Shown here one piece after another: positions 48,940 to 59,567 of a stretch of 64,000 nucleotides of DNA. Source of the stretch: Leishmania donovani (lineage: Eukaryota > Euglenozoa > Kinetoplastea > Trypanosomatida > Trypanosomatidae); the NCBI RefSeq assembly GCF_000227135.1, contig NC_018254.1, forward strand, positions 349,750-413,749, in the 5' to 3' direction. Each line of letters opens with the position of its first letter. Position 1 is the first letter of the stretch. The position numbers and the translations under genes are program-made. The notes below the pieces were generated by a model. It worked only from the letters and a program-made list of their open reading frames with translations, did not search any database and was not told where the DNA came from.

Positions 48940-50841
48940 TATCAGCCGCCTTGATCAACGGGAGGGAGCACTGAAGCGAGGAGGCGGCGGCAGTGCTACG
49001 TACGCGCGCGCTAACGCGAGCACAGGGAGCACGATGTTTCTCGCGACCTCACTGAAAGACCGAGGGGAACAGTCCTGACAAGGGTACGCGGAATACCGCA
49101 CAAGCGCTCTACAGCACCGAGTTCGAGAAAAGAGGAAGGCACAGATACAGAGATAAGGTAGGTAGGCAGGGAGGGAGGGGGATGGCAGCGGCAGAAAGGT
49201 TTGGCGGTCCGCAGCACCTACAGCAGCAGGAGTAGTAGCAGCAGCAGTAGTAGGGATACACGCAAAGGGGGGGAAACGGAGGCACAAGTACACGATGAAG
49301 TCAAACTTGCAAAAAGACGCTCAAGGAACGGAACCGAAACAAAATGAGAGTGAGGGTAAAAGGGAGGGAGTACTACTACTATACAGATATATATGTGTGT
49401 ATGTGTGTTTTTAAAAAATATGCACAAACACACTCGTATATATAGAGAAAGATATAGATCGATCACACTAATACCAAGCAAACAAAACCAGCAGCAGTCT
49501 TATAAAAAGGTGATCGGATGTCTTTCTCGATCTGTTCTCTCTCTCTGTGTGTCTTCGTACTCCTTTCGTTGTGGTTGTTTTCGTGTGTTCTCCTTCCCAC
49601 CTCCTTCGTCGTCAAAAAAAAAAAGAAACGCGCGCACAAAGACACCGACTTCGAGAACAGGAAAAGAAAAATTTTCGATGGGGATACACACGAAAAGAAG
49701 CGCACTGGGGCAAGTGAAGGGGGAGGGCGGAGTGGGAAGGGGGGAGGGGTGTAGATTGAAAAATCCGTGGACAAAAACCAACGCGCTCGTGCGCAGTCAA
49801 ACACGCGCAGAGAAGCACAGACAATAAATGAGAGGATAGGCGGGTGCACGACAGCGCACCCAGCCTGCAGCACAGTGGCCACGCTTACGTTCTTTACGAG
49901 GGTATGTGGGGTTATGTGGGTGCTGACGATGGTGTTACGTTCAATCCCGGCAGGCGTCAGTGTGAGTGCGAATCTCTTTGCGTCTGTAGTGAGATCTGAT
50001 TACCTGGACGTGGGTTTGTATGCAGTCCGTGTCCGTGCCTGTCTGCGTGGAGGGACGGCTGGCAATGGCTGTAGTCGAAAGAGGCACCAAAAAAAAAAAA
50101 TGAGACGCACACCAACGCCCTCGCCGTTTAGAGAGGAAGCTAGAGGGCCGAAGGCGAGCTGGGGGACGCGAAGGTTCTGTTGATACCGTGTGGTAATGTC
50201 GTGTCGGCTTGCGGCTCTCTGTTCTTGTTAGCTCCTTCCTCGTATGTTTGAAAACGTGAGAGTGTAAACGGTGGGTGTATGTGTGGGAGTGCCTGCACCG
50301 CGTAGTCTTGCGTTCTTTCCTTCCTCCCAGCTCTGCTGGTGCACGAGGGAAGATAAGGCGCTGCTTGTGTGATAAGGCTTAAGTGTGCAATCGTGAATGG
50401 GGTGCGAGGTGGGCAAAAGAAGGGCTGGTTGGGGGATGTAGATGCCTTGAGAAAGGCGTGCGTGCTTCCAGCGTACACAAAAGGGAAAACCAAACGACAA
50501 AGAGTCTCGGCGAAGTTCGATGTGAGATCCTCTCAGCTGATCGTCGGTGGGAGGGGTAGCAACGTACACGAGTGGTGTGTCTGTGCGTGTGTGCTCTGCG
50601 GGTGCAGCAGGAGAACACGCGGAGGGAGAACAGGAAAATCGGTGTTCAAAAGAAATGGGGAAAACGGGTCAGCGCAGGTGAAGGGAGCAATGGAAGGTGG
50701 GGAGGTTGGGTGGGGCAGACACGCACGTTTGTTATAACCGATTGATCGCGCACGAGAGCCTGTGGGCAAAAAAAAAGCCTCGTAAGGAGAAACAGGGCAA
50801 GCTGCGGGGCGGTTGGCAGATTTTTGCTGCAGAGGTGAGGA

Positions 50842-51419
50842 ACCTCTTACCGCCCCCAGACAGACGTCTTCTTCCTTTCCTCCTCCGCATTCGGTGCCTC
50901 CACGCGCGACAAGGCCATCATAAGCGAGAACGGCATTCAGGAAGGTCAGTCCACGCCCCTGCCCCTGTGTCTCGGTGGGATATACCCGCATCTGCATCTT
51001 TGTGTTGAGGTATCGGAATATAAACAGAAAAAAGTACAGATACAGTGCCGAGGTACTGCGTGGAACCTGGTTTATGCTCCATATTTGAACAAGATCAACG
51101 ATATCAAAACCTCTCCCCCCACCCGAAGGGGGGGGGGAGGGGGTCGAGAAGATCGCTGAAAAGGCTGTCACCTGATCACTTTTGGAGAGTGCGTGGTACA
51201 TCAGCCTTCGCCCAGGAACCCTGAAGTACAATAATGGTAGATTTGACGTCAACGAAATGAGCACACAGCACCTCCAGGCGCATTTGAAGGCCATCATGGA
51301 AGATGGTGCAGATGGCAGGAACAGGGTGCAGGTGGTGCAGTAGAACGCGATCGGGAGTGGAAGTGTGACGGTGGCACGATTGAGAAAAGCCTACGCCCGC
51401 ACGGGAACACCCGCTTCCC
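50842..51419. pseudogene. Possible decayed coding remnant, strand unresolved
   Basis: Two adjacent segments (about 50842-51150 and 51185-51419) are open on both strands in codon-aligned frames, with a frame change between them and one TAG inside the second on the plus strand. Plus-strand reading gives protein-like strings such as GTAWNLVYAPYLNKINDIK and RPGTLKYNNGRFDVNEMS; minus-strand reading gives RGLTFLNAVLAYDGLVARGG and LQMRLEVLCAHFVDVKSTII. Minus would agree with the transcription unit. No family recognised, and chance is possible. Confidence 0.25.
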
Positions 51420-51522
51420 CCTCCACATGAAGACAAGAGGCATGTAGAGAGAGGGGGGGGGGGTACTTGGTAGCGCACCACACACGTGTGTATCAACAAT
51501 CACGTGGCAAAGCCGATGGCTT

Positions 51523-52116
51523 CTAGTTCTTCTTCTTGCCTTGATTATTGTTGTTGCCGTGGTGTTTTTGCTGCTGATAATGCTGGGACACCGTGGCCTT
51601 TGGCTTGAAGGATCCTGGCACGCTTGCGACGGCGAGCGCGCGGAAGCATTGACGAAGAATGAGGGACGGAATTAAAATCCACACCGACAATGGCGCGATG
51701 AGCATTGTCAACTTCTCTGAAACGGTGTTGTGCCGCGTGTGTTTGCCTCCCTCGGCGATTTCGATGAGGCAGTAGAAGACGGTCTTGTATAGCGTCATCA
51801 GGCACACAACGATCGCAAGTTTGATGGCGAGGTTTTGAGCATCGCATATAGCAAGCAGCGTCACGAAGAGCCCCATCGCCACCTCCACCAGGTTCAGCCA
51901 CGACTGCACCACGACAAAGGGGTCATCGTTCGCAGCGTAACGCCGGTCGTACCGGGCGTAGATGGCCCAGTATCTGAAAGGGACTACCTCGGCCAGGGGG
52001 TGCGGCAGGTTGACGCTCTTGGCGCGCGTAAGCACGAAGATGGCATCCAAGATGACAACGGGGGCCACGACAAGGAACCAAATCTTTGCCAGTAGTGGAA
52101 GTGCGGCCTGCGGCAT
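51523..52116 (-). CDS. Emopamil-binding-protein-like (EXPERA) membrane protein (197 aa)
   Basis: A four-helix membrane protein: helices at about 8-28, 75-98, 101-125 and 137-158, then a polar, Gln/His/Asn-rich tail ending GKKKN. The block YWAIYARYDRRYAANDDPFVVVQSW, G, then LYKTVFYCLIEIAEGGKH matches the layout of EBP (sterol delta8-delta7 isomerase): W-x-x-Y-x-x-x-D-x-RY, D-x-F-x-V, then a helix before the TEH-x-DG region. However, the glutamate EBP carries in the FxVxxE position is Gln here, and the TEHRDG histidine is absent, so isomerase activity is doubtful; a sterol- or lipid-sensing EXPERA relative (EBPL/TMEM97/TM6SF type) fits as well. The lysine tail may hold it in the ER. The ATG at 52114-52116 is preferred over a 23-codon extension. 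Confidence 0.88.
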   Translation of the reverse strand: MPQAALPLLAKIWFLVVAPVVILDAIFVLTRAKSVNLPHPLAEVVPFRYWAIYARYDRRYAANDDPFVVVQSWLNLVEVAMGLFVTLLAICDAQNLAIKLAIVVCLMTLYKTVFYCLIEIAEGGKHTRHNTVSEKLTMLIAPLSVWILIPSLILRQCFRALAVASVPGSFKPKATVSQHYQQQKHHGNNNNQGKKKN

Positions 52117-52955
52117 TTTTTCTGTGGTTGTTCGTTCGCTGCTCAATATGCACGTGCGTGTATATTCGCAAACAGTGATGAACACGTCTACGGACTGGGG
52201 GAGTTATGCACGAAAAACGGCTTATGCGGCATATATATGTAAACCCATTAGATGTGTACGCTACGAAGATCAAGCTGATATGTGTGCGGTGCGTGCGTGT
52301 CCGTGCAGGTGCATGCGTGATGCCAGAGCTGGCAACCGCCACATCGTCGATGATAAACGTCGAGAGCGCCCATGTAATTTTATTTTTGTTTAGCCACGCG
52401 CGAAGCGTGGGAACGCGTGCGGGGCACAGCCACCACAGAGCAGCGGGGGCACGAAGAAGGAGAGTAGAGAACATGTGCTGGAGCTGCAAGGTAGCCGGAG
52501 ACATAGACTGGCACTCTCGGTCTCACAACAAACGAAAACAAAACGCCCATACGAAGTCACAGGCGCTTTTCCATACGCACGTGTACTAGAGGGAGACACA
52601 AGGCAGGGGGTCACGCGCCAGCCTCTTCCCTCTCGCTGCATCGTCCTCTCTCTCTCCAGATGCTTTGCATCTGCACACCTCTCTCGCTCTCAAGCTCGAT
52701 CATGTCGACTGTTCGCATTAGAATCTCTGTAAAAAGGTAGAAGTCCCGTGCGATACAGCACTTCAGCTAGAAGCGCCTGTATATCGTGGCTGTGGTGTAT
52801 ACGCACAACATCCCCCCCCTCCCTTTTTCGTTGCTCGGGTGCCTCCTGCCACAGCCGATTCTACAGCAGGGCAGGCAACTGCACACACGCTCACAGACAG
52901 TTGCAGGCGACTTATCATGAATGCGACCCGCTAGGCACAACAGCGCAACGGCAGC
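52117..52955. other. Intergenic region
   Basis: Mixed untranslated sequence, with AT-rich stretches near 52220-52250 and 52376-52394; no gene recognised. Confidence 0.7.
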
Positions 52956-54896
52956 CTAGAGTACCCTAGTGTCTGCAAACTCGGCCGTTCCTTGGGGCGC
53001 GGATACAGAGGCGGTGTTAGAGGGCGCGGCCTTCCGCTTCGCCGGCGCCTTCCTGGACTTCCTCTTGGCTGCCTTCTTCTTGCCGGCCGCAGCAGCGCTG
53101 CCGCTGGCCTGCCGCTTGCGAGTTGGTTTGGCAGACCCAGCCACCGCACTCTTCTCTTCCCCCACTTGGCGCTCGTGCAACTCGCTCTCACCATGTTTCC
53201 GGTCATCCACTTCTGCACTCGGCTGCGATTCGACTGCCGTGATGTCGATGGTAGCGGCTGCCTCGCTGTCGCCCTCTGCGGTCTCGCAACGTAGAGGAAC
53301 AGCAGTCGCCGCAGCGGCTGCTGCAGCCGTCGTTGCAGACGTCGCCTCTGTCGTCGTGGACAATCTCTCGTACGAGAAGCTCCCGGTCACCTCTCCGCTT
53401 GTGGAGCGGAATGCGCCGGTGGTCGCCGTGGCATGCACCGTCGTTCGCGAGTCGCCTTTCTCGGTGCTCCCTTGCGCTTGACGGGTGCGGCGGCGCACAT
53501 CGAAATCACCGACGCGGCCCACCTCCTCCACTTCTGACGCGGCCACGCTGCCATCACGCATGAACCGAGCCTCGGCATAGCGGTCCGCCGACTCCATCGT
53601 CATCTTACCTCGTTCTCGCGTATGGGTGGTGATGTACGACGTCGAGAACGCAGCAGAGGCCGCGGAGGCCACAGCTTGGCTCGATGGCGTGGCTCCACTG
53701 CAAGTCCCTGTGGCATCTTTGTGGTCGTCCTCGCCGTCCTCGGCCTCCTCCACATCCTCCACGATCTCCTGGTAGTCGTCATCCTCCGCTTCGTTGGTGA
53801 CCGCCGTTGGCGCAGTTTTCGCAGGTGCCGCTTCAAATAGGCTCCACTCTCCTTGCGCAGGAGCGGCGGTGACGCCGTGATGGCGACTACCACCGCGGTT
53901 ACCGCGCTGACGACGGCGGCTCTGGTAACCCTCTTCCATCATGTTACCGTGGGTTCTTTTAGCAGGCGCGCACCGGTCGCTGAGGTACTGCGGCTGCTTC
54001 GCCGAAGACCTCTCGAACGAGCTCGGCCTGGCGCCAGTGCGATGGCTCACTCGGCTGCGCTGTGAGTCAAAGGATTTCCGTCGCTCCATCTTACGGCTGC
54101 AGTGCTCAATGGCGAAGAGGTCGCTCAAAACGCTCTCGAGGTGGGTAGTCAGCAGAACAAGGTCGGCGTCGCGAAGTATCACATGCAGAGTGCTCATGTC
54201 GCCATCCACGTAGACGGCGTCGGGTTGGTCTTCCTCAGCACCAGGATCGGCATCCGTGGAGTAGGCTGCAACTCCTCGGATGGCGGCCCTGCCCGAGTCG
54301 CCGGGCGCTGCCAGGGTTGTCTTTCGCGTCACGCGAGCCTTCAGCATCACCTCCCTGGGTCGCTCGTCAACGCTGCTGCTGTTTGCCGGTTTTTCGGATG
54401 TGGACGACGGTGGCACAGCGCTCAGCGTCAAGGAGGAGCGCGGTCGCTCCACCACGGCAGGCAAATCGGACCAGCCTTGCAACACTGTCAAAAGCTGTGC
54501 CACGTTGTAGGGCCGCAGGAACAGGCGTCCGTACATGAAGTCCTCCTGTGCACGCGGCGCACCATCCACTGCGACCGTCCGCGCTGCAGATGCCCCCACC
54601 GCTTCAGCAGCGCTCAAGTCTTCAAAGGTGTTCTCCGGGGAGAGGGGTGCCACGGCGGGGAGAGGTTCTCGCACGCAGAGCACGAGGTGCCGCGGCCGCT
54701 TGCTGCTGAACTGCCAGAGAAGGCGGGCAGGGAAAGGAGCAACGCTGCTGTCGCCACTCTCGAGAGTGGCCGGGGTGGAGAGCTCACGGACGAAAACGCA
54801 GCGGTGAGGCGTGTGCAGGCACAGCGCATAGGCGGCACGGGGCGTCACCTGCGCCGCGGCAAACCTTGGCGAACTGCGCAGCAGCAACGAGCGCAT
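52956..54896 (-). CDS. Mitochondrial basic protein, possible Whirly-fold relative of MRP1 (646 aa)
   Basis: The N-terminus (MRSLLLRSSPRFAAAQVTPR) is a typical mitochondrial presequence. Residues about 30-265 contain strand/helix patterns that follow the neighbouring MRP1: GRLFLRPYNVAQLLTVLQG (about 120-139) parallels RRISMRFRHIDLAGFVSVVEN; VMLKARVTRK (about 184) parallels YVLKGQVHRS; STLHVILRDADLVLLTTHLE then SVLSDLF (about 234-262) parallels EWAVRFENQFAVTMEHFLES then ALTESFGF. The rest is low complexity: Arg/Gly/Ser-rich near 315-330, acidic near 370-395, Ala/Thr/Glu-rich, and a Lys/Arg/Ala-rich histone-H1-like tail (about 600-635). The basic tracts suggest nucleic-acid binding. The Whirly assignment is inference from eye alignment. 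Start is the first ATG. Confidence 0.9.
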   Translation of the reverse strand: MRSLLLRSSPRFAAAQVTPRAAYALCLHTPHRCVFVRELSTPATLESGDSSVAPFPARLLWQFSSKRPRHLVLCVREPLPAVAPLSPENTFEDLSAAEAVGASAARTVAVDGAPRAQEDFMYGRLFLRPYNVAQLLTVLQGWSDLPAVVERPRSSLTLSAVPPSSTSEKPANSSSVDERPREVMLKARVTRKTTLAAPGDSGRAAIRGVAAYSTDADPGAEEDQPDAVYVDGDMSTLHVILRDADLVLLTTHLESVLSDLFAIEHCSRKMERRKSFDSQRSRVSHRTGARPSSFERSSAKQPQYLSDRCAPAKRTHGNMMEEGYQSRRRQRGNRGGSRHHGVTAAPAQGEWSLFEAAPAKTAPTAVTNEAEDDDYQEIVEDVEEAEDGEDDHKDATGTCSGATPSSQAVASAASAAFSTSYITTHTRERGKMTMESADRYAEARFMRDGSVAASEVEEVGRVGDFDVRRRTRQAQGSTEKGDSRTTVHATATTGAFRSTSGEVTGSFSYERLSTTTEATSATTAAAAAAATAVPLRCETAEGDSEAAATIDITAVESQPSAEVDDRKHGESELHERQVGEEKSAVAGSAKPTRKRQASGSAAAAGKKKAAKRKSRKAPAKRKAAPSNTASVSAPQGTAEFADTRVL

Positions 54897-56543
54897 GGCG
54901 CGTCGACGCCGCGCAGCTCACAAAAGAGAAAAACAAAAAGCCAGGGTGGCCACGACCGCCGCTCAAGCGTGTCGGGGGATGGCGGTGGGCTAGTACACAA
55001 CGGCACCTTCAGTATTGTTGAGTCCCTCTATTCTCTTCGCTCCCTGACGGAAAACAGCACCTCGGAGGAGAATAAAAGTTGGTGAGATGTGTCAGGGTGC
55101 GCGAATCCGTTGCGCACACGCTTCCTCGCTGAGAGCAGAGCACGCTAATCGTCGGCAAGTGCTTTCTTTTAACTGTCTTTCTCGGCCCTGAGCAACGCGC
55201 ACAAAGACCTGGCGCTCGGTGATTCTGGAAACACGAGACCGAGGCGTGGCACAGAAGCGGAGGGAAGGAGGGAACGGGGGAGGGGGGGCGAGGGGCGAGG
55301 GGCGGATGCGATAGTGGGGTGAGTGACGGCGCACTCCTTCCTTACCGCTCAGATGATACGCGGAAGACCAAGACAGAAAACAGACCGGCAACGCAAGAAA
55401 TAGCACAAACCCAACACAGTGTTCGAGGGAAACGCACAAGACGCTCGTTTTGAGGCGCCGCTTTTTGGGCGAAGAAGCGGTTCGTTGTGGAAGGCAGTGA
55501 GGGCACAACGGTGGGGGGCAGCGTGCCGAAGGCGTTTTTCGGTTGTGATATACGCAGAACGAGCTCCGTGGTTCACGGGCACCTCCCCCACAAACAAAAA
55601 GGAGAACGGAAAAAGGGGTGGTAAGGGGTAGAGGGTCGAAGGGGAGAGGTAAGGGCACGTGCCAGAGAGGCGAGCAGCGATCCAAAAACAGGAGAGAGGG
55701 TTCCCGAGTGTCGCGTGCCGCATACATGCTGTTGGCGCATGTGCGGCCCCCAGATGCGCGTTTGTCGAACAGCCGTGTCGGCCAGCGAGGCAAGTCCTTT
55801 GCCCCCATTTGCGCTGATGTGCACACACGCGAGAAAATCCCTCAAGGAAACAAGCGTGCAACGGCGAAGCAAGCGCGAGTCGCCGGCCGCATAAGATAGC
55901 AGCAAGGCGTGGATTCGCACCGCTCCACGATCGAGCTGCATGCAAGGACGAGCACCTGCAGTCTCCTTTTCCTTGGCAACGCCGTCGCCGCATAGGTTTT
56001 GTTTTGTTTCCGTCTGCATTGCATTCGCGTACATCGGCACGCGTTTTTCCCAATCAAGGCAGCGGCCATCTTTTTCCGGCTTACCTTTGCACGATCACAA
56101 ATCCCCACCTTTCTCGCACCCCACAACACAGTGGGGTCGATACGGCTTTCTTGAAGCTCTGCGGCATGTAACTGTTCATATTCTCAATGCCGTCCAGCGC
56201 ACGGTGGCTTGCGAGCACACCCCCCTCTCTCCACTCCTTCTCCGCAACAGCCACGCACGTACTCGTAAGAGACGTACATCTGTAAACACTATGCTTGATT
56301 GCATGGTGGGCACCACACAGTCGATGCACGGCACGCGCGCACCTGCTTGATGAGGTACCACGGCGCCGTTTCACCGGGTTGGCACACATGAGGGAAGGGG
56401 GGCTCAATCAACCTATTCCAACCGGCCAAACCTCCACACGGCGCCATCACTGCTATCCGCCTCTCCCTTGTCTCCCTCTGTCGGTACGCACGCACACGCA
56501 CGGAGGCGTGCATAGAGGCGACTTGCTCGCAGGCATCAATTGC
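54897..56543. other. Intergenic region
   Basis: 1.6 kb of mixed sequence with G-rich runs near 55270-55310 and purine runs near 55600-55700; no gene recognised. Confidence 0.7.
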
Positions 56544-57248
56544 TCAGCTCTCTTGGTTTTCGGCGTTGCTGTTGTTGTTACGACGACGGCTTTGATTGCG
56601 GTTTTGGTTTCTGTTGCGGTCCTGGTTGTTTTGGGGGCTGTCGCTCGGTGGACTGTCCCCCCGCGCCAGGGCCCGCTGGTGCTGGGCGAACCCGAAGCTC
56701 TCCGTCAGCGCGCTCTCGAGGAAGTGCTCCATCGTTACGGCAAACTGATTCTCGAAGCGAACCGCCCACTCCTCATTGGCCTGCGAGTTGCTTCGGTGCA
56801 CCTGGCCCTTCAACACGTAGCCGTTCGTCGTCTTCTCAAACGCCATTTCGAAAGCGTTGTTCTTGACGTGGTGGCTCGGGATGCGGTTCTCGACGACGCT
56901 GACGAAGCCGGCAAGGTCAATATGACGGAAGCGCATCGAGATACGACGGCCCCGGTCAAACTGCGGGGTCGTGTCGTTCGGGTCCGCCTTGCGAGGGCCG
57001 AGTTGCGGGAACTGAGAAACAAGCAGCTGCTTGCCGTCTACCGACACACGGGTCATACTCCCGTGCTCCGGGTCATCGCGCACGTCGTGTATCTCGAACT
57101 TGGGCAGCGAGTTCGTAGAGATAAAGTTGCGGCGGTTCTGGCTGCGCCGGTTTTGGTTCATGGCAGGCATGGCGGAACTGGACTGGAAGCGCACCGACGA
57201 GGCGGACGCCGTCGCCAGAGAAAGGCTTGCAGACACGAGGCGGAACAT
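56544..57248 (-). CDS. MRP1: Mitochondrial RNA-binding protein MRP1/MRP2 family, probably MRP1 (gBP21; 234 aa)
   Basis: Kinetoplastid-specific Whirly-fold protein. MRP1 and MRP2 form a heterotetramer that binds guide RNA and promotes annealing to pre-mRNA during U-insertion/deletion editing in the mitochondrion. Recognised from KFEIHDVRDDPEHGSMTRV, LLVSQFPQLGPRK, DTTPQFDRGRRISMRFRH and EHFLESALTESFGF. The leader MFRLVSASLSLATASASSVR is a mitochondrial presequence; Arg/Asn-rich tracts flank the fold at both ends (NQNRRSQNRRN near 30 and a longer run near 215-230), in keeping with the arginine-rich character of gBP21. The start ATG at 57246-57248 was preferred to an 18-codon extension. I assign MRP1 rather than MRP2 from composition and from my unverified recollection that T. 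brucei MRP1 lies close to NFS; MRP2 remains possible. Confidence 0.93.
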   Translation of the reverse strand: MFRLVSASLSLATASASSVRFQSSSAMPAMNQNRRSQNRRNFISTNSLPKFEIHDVRDDPEHGSMTRVSVDGKQLLVSQFPQLGPRKADPNDTTPQFDRGRRISMRFRHIDLAGFVSVVENRIPSHHVKNNAFEMAFEKTTNGYVLKGQVHRSNSQANEEWAVRFENQFAVTMEHFLESALTESFGFAQHQRALARGDSPPSDSPQNNQDRNRNQNRNQSRRRNNNSNAENQES

Positions 57249-58516
57249 GATGCGTGCGTGTGTTGCTGTTCTTTGGCAAGTGCCGCGTGGGAGACAGGCC
57301 AAGGAGAGCGGAGTAAAGGAAAGGACAGGCTACTGCTACGATACTACAAAACCACCCGAATACGAGAGCGATCAAGCAAAGGAGAAGGCGGTGACACGGC
57401 CAAACAGCGAGTGGCCTCTTTGCAGAGGGACGGAGGGAGGGGCGAGACAGCGGAAGTTTTTTTTCCCACACGAATGGTGTTGATCGAAGGCGCCGCACAA
57501 CGAACAAAAAGTGTGGAGTTGCTCCGTTGAGGTGTGTGTTTCGGTTGTGAGTTAACACGAAGCTCCGCGAAACAAAGAAAGAGAGGGGGCGAGCATAGGG
57601 TGCGGCACGGAGAAGAAGAGTGCATCGAGAACAGAAAGAAGTTGAATCGATGAAAGCATGTGAAACAACATGTGCGACACTGCACGCTGCACAGCAGCCG
57701 CGAGCACCGGAGTGGCGCCGCACTCCCCCCCCCCACTTCATCGCCCCTGCCGGGTGAGAGTTGGGCGCCCCATAGCATGATGTGACGCTTTGGACAGCGC
57801 TCACACATGCAACGGAAGTGTATCGAAGCAGAAGCAGCAGCTGTGGCGCAGAGCAGGTCCCGTGGCCCCAGGGGTCTGCGCAAAGAGAAAGTAATGCGTT
57901 GCATTGGCAGGCCACTAGAGAGCCATCGGAGGATCACACGCATGCATGCGCTGTGCACGGCGAAGGAATTGGGGCACCTGCCTGTGCTCTCCTCTGCATT
58001 CCAACATGTTTTTTCGACGCGGCTGTGTCGGCGTGTGCGACGAGGTCCCGTGGTCGGCAGCGCCATGGATGCAGGTCACACGCTGGCTCGCAGCGCCATC
58101 TATGCGCTTTCTTTTTGTTGGGGGCGGTGGTTATCACTGCTTCCAGGTCATGGCATTGCCTTTTAGTTGCGTTAAACGTTGGTAAACGAAGACATAAACA
58201 ACTGAGAGAACAGGCGAGCTCCGTCCGAAGCATCGAGTAGAAGGAGATGGGCCAAACATCTCGACGCGGAAGAACGACCTCGGAAAAAGAAGCGGACCAG
58301 TAGAATGGGCGATGAACGAGGGAGGGGGTGTCGCGGTCGGGCGAAACAAGCAGTAGCAGCAGTGGGGCGAAGGATGGACGGGCACAGCAAAGAAACGACA
58401 ATAGAAAACGGAAAAACAAGCAAAGAGGGCTGCTTGCTTTTGCTGCCCCTCATCAAGCCGTGCGTCGCACGCTGCCTCGATGGCATCCCCCTGCATTAAC
58501 ACACACATATGCGCCT
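57249..58516. other. Intergenic region
   Basis: Contains a poly-C run near 57726-57735 and mixed sequence; the right end is the presumed 3' UTR of TSR2. No gene recognised. Confidence 0.7.
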
Positions 58517-59182
58517 CTACTGGACAATGTTCCAGCCATCCTTGGATCGAACCGAGGCGTTCTTGCGCTTCTTGCGCTGAGGCTGCTGCTGATGGCGCGG
58601 TGCCTGTGGTGGCTGCTGCGGAGCCTGCGGTGCCGAGGTCTGCATTGGTTCCGACTCCTCATCCTCATTGTCCACGCCCTCCTCAGAGTCCGCATCACCG
58701 CCCACCTCGGCGTCCTCCTCGGCATCGTCTTCGAGGTTTTCGGCAGTGCCACCGTTCACGGACATGGCAACCGGGTTTGTCTGCGCATACATCGTCAGCG
58801 TCTGCAGGTAGTGCTCCACCATGCTAAAGTCGTTGAGGCAGCAGCGGCAGTACATGTCGTGCAGCACCGACCCCACCTCCTGCATGCTATCATCCTCGAT
58901 GCGGGCGGAGTGAATGTTGTCGAAGAACTCCTCGAAGTACACCTCCATGTCATCCACGTACACCTCTCCGTCGCGCTTGTGCCAGGCGCACAAATCCTCG
59001 TACAGCACAGCAGGGGCACGACTGTCACAGTGCTGGGCCACGAGCTGCAGAGCAGTCCATTGCTGCAGCACCGCCCCAAGGCCGCGCGTAAACTGCTCAA
59101 ACTGGATGTCGTTCGCGCGAAGCGTCTGCATCGAGGCCCGCAGCTGGGCCCCGTACGACACTGGCGCACTATTTGGCTGCAT
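58517..59182 (-). CDS. TSR2: Pre-rRNA-processing protein TSR2 homologue (221 aa)
   Basis: TSR2 is the chaperone that carries eS26 to the pre-40S ribosome and is needed for 20S pre-rRNA cleavage. The domain at residues about 20-130 shows the family pattern: FTRGLGAVLQQWTALQLVAQH, then VYFEEFFDN, an acidic DDSMQEVGSVLHDMYCRCCLND segment in two helices, and MVEHYLQTL. An acidic stretch (about 148-175) and a Pro/Gln-rich linker lead to KKRKN and the C-terminal DGWNIVQ, equivalent to the conserved DGWTVV at the end of TSR2 proteins. Length is as expected. The ATG at 59180-59182 was chosen because the 30 upstream codons are unlike the family. Cytosolic and nuclear function is expected. Confidence 0.9.
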   Translation of the reverse strand: MQPNSAPVSYGAQLRASMQTLRANDIQFEQFTRGLGAVLQQWTALQLVAQHCDSRAPAVLYEDLCAWHKRDGEVYVDDMEVYFEEFFDNIHSARIEDDSMQEVGSVLHDMYCRCCLNDFSMVEHYLQTLTMYAQTNPVAMSVNGGTAENLEDDAEEDAEVGGDADSEEGVDNEDEESEPMQTSAPQAPQQPPQAPRHQQQPQRKKRKNASVRSKDGWNIVQ

Positions 59183-59546
59183 GGGCGAGAGACAAAAAGA
59201 AAAGAGCGTGCTCGGCAATTGGGGGAGGGGGAAGGGAGACGTTTTCTGGTAGTCTCGTTGCCGTCGCTCCACAGCACCAGCACAGCCGTGATGTGAGGTT
59301 CGATTCTTACGCGTGGTGTTTGTGTGGGTGTTGCGTGTGTTTGCTGCCGCTGCTTTCGCACGCGTTGTGCTCTTGCGTGGCTGACGAGCGCTTTAGGGGA
59401 GAGGGGTGGCACGCGGACGCGAGCGAGAGCACCCAGAAACCATACGGACACTCCTACACGCGCACGCGCATACCCAAGCACCCACGTCCATCGGCGGAGA
59501 GGAAGAGCACACAAGCGTGGAAAAGAAGCGAGAGACGTCGGGGAGC

Positions 59547-59567
59547 ATATATATATATATATATATG
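59547..59567. repeat. (TA)n microsatellite
   Basis: About ten uninterrupted TA units upstream of the TSR2 start, within its likely 5' UTR or the spacer; a shorter one lies near 13127-13143. Confidence 0.95.

Larger units (their letters stand above)
48895..51522. other. 2.6-kb intergenic region
   Basis: Contains A-rich and CT-rich runs (49440-49640), a poly-A run near 50089-50100, G runs near 51126-51141 and 51450-51461, and the possible decayed coding remnant near 50.84-51.42 kb listed separately. No intact gene. Confidence 0.7.
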
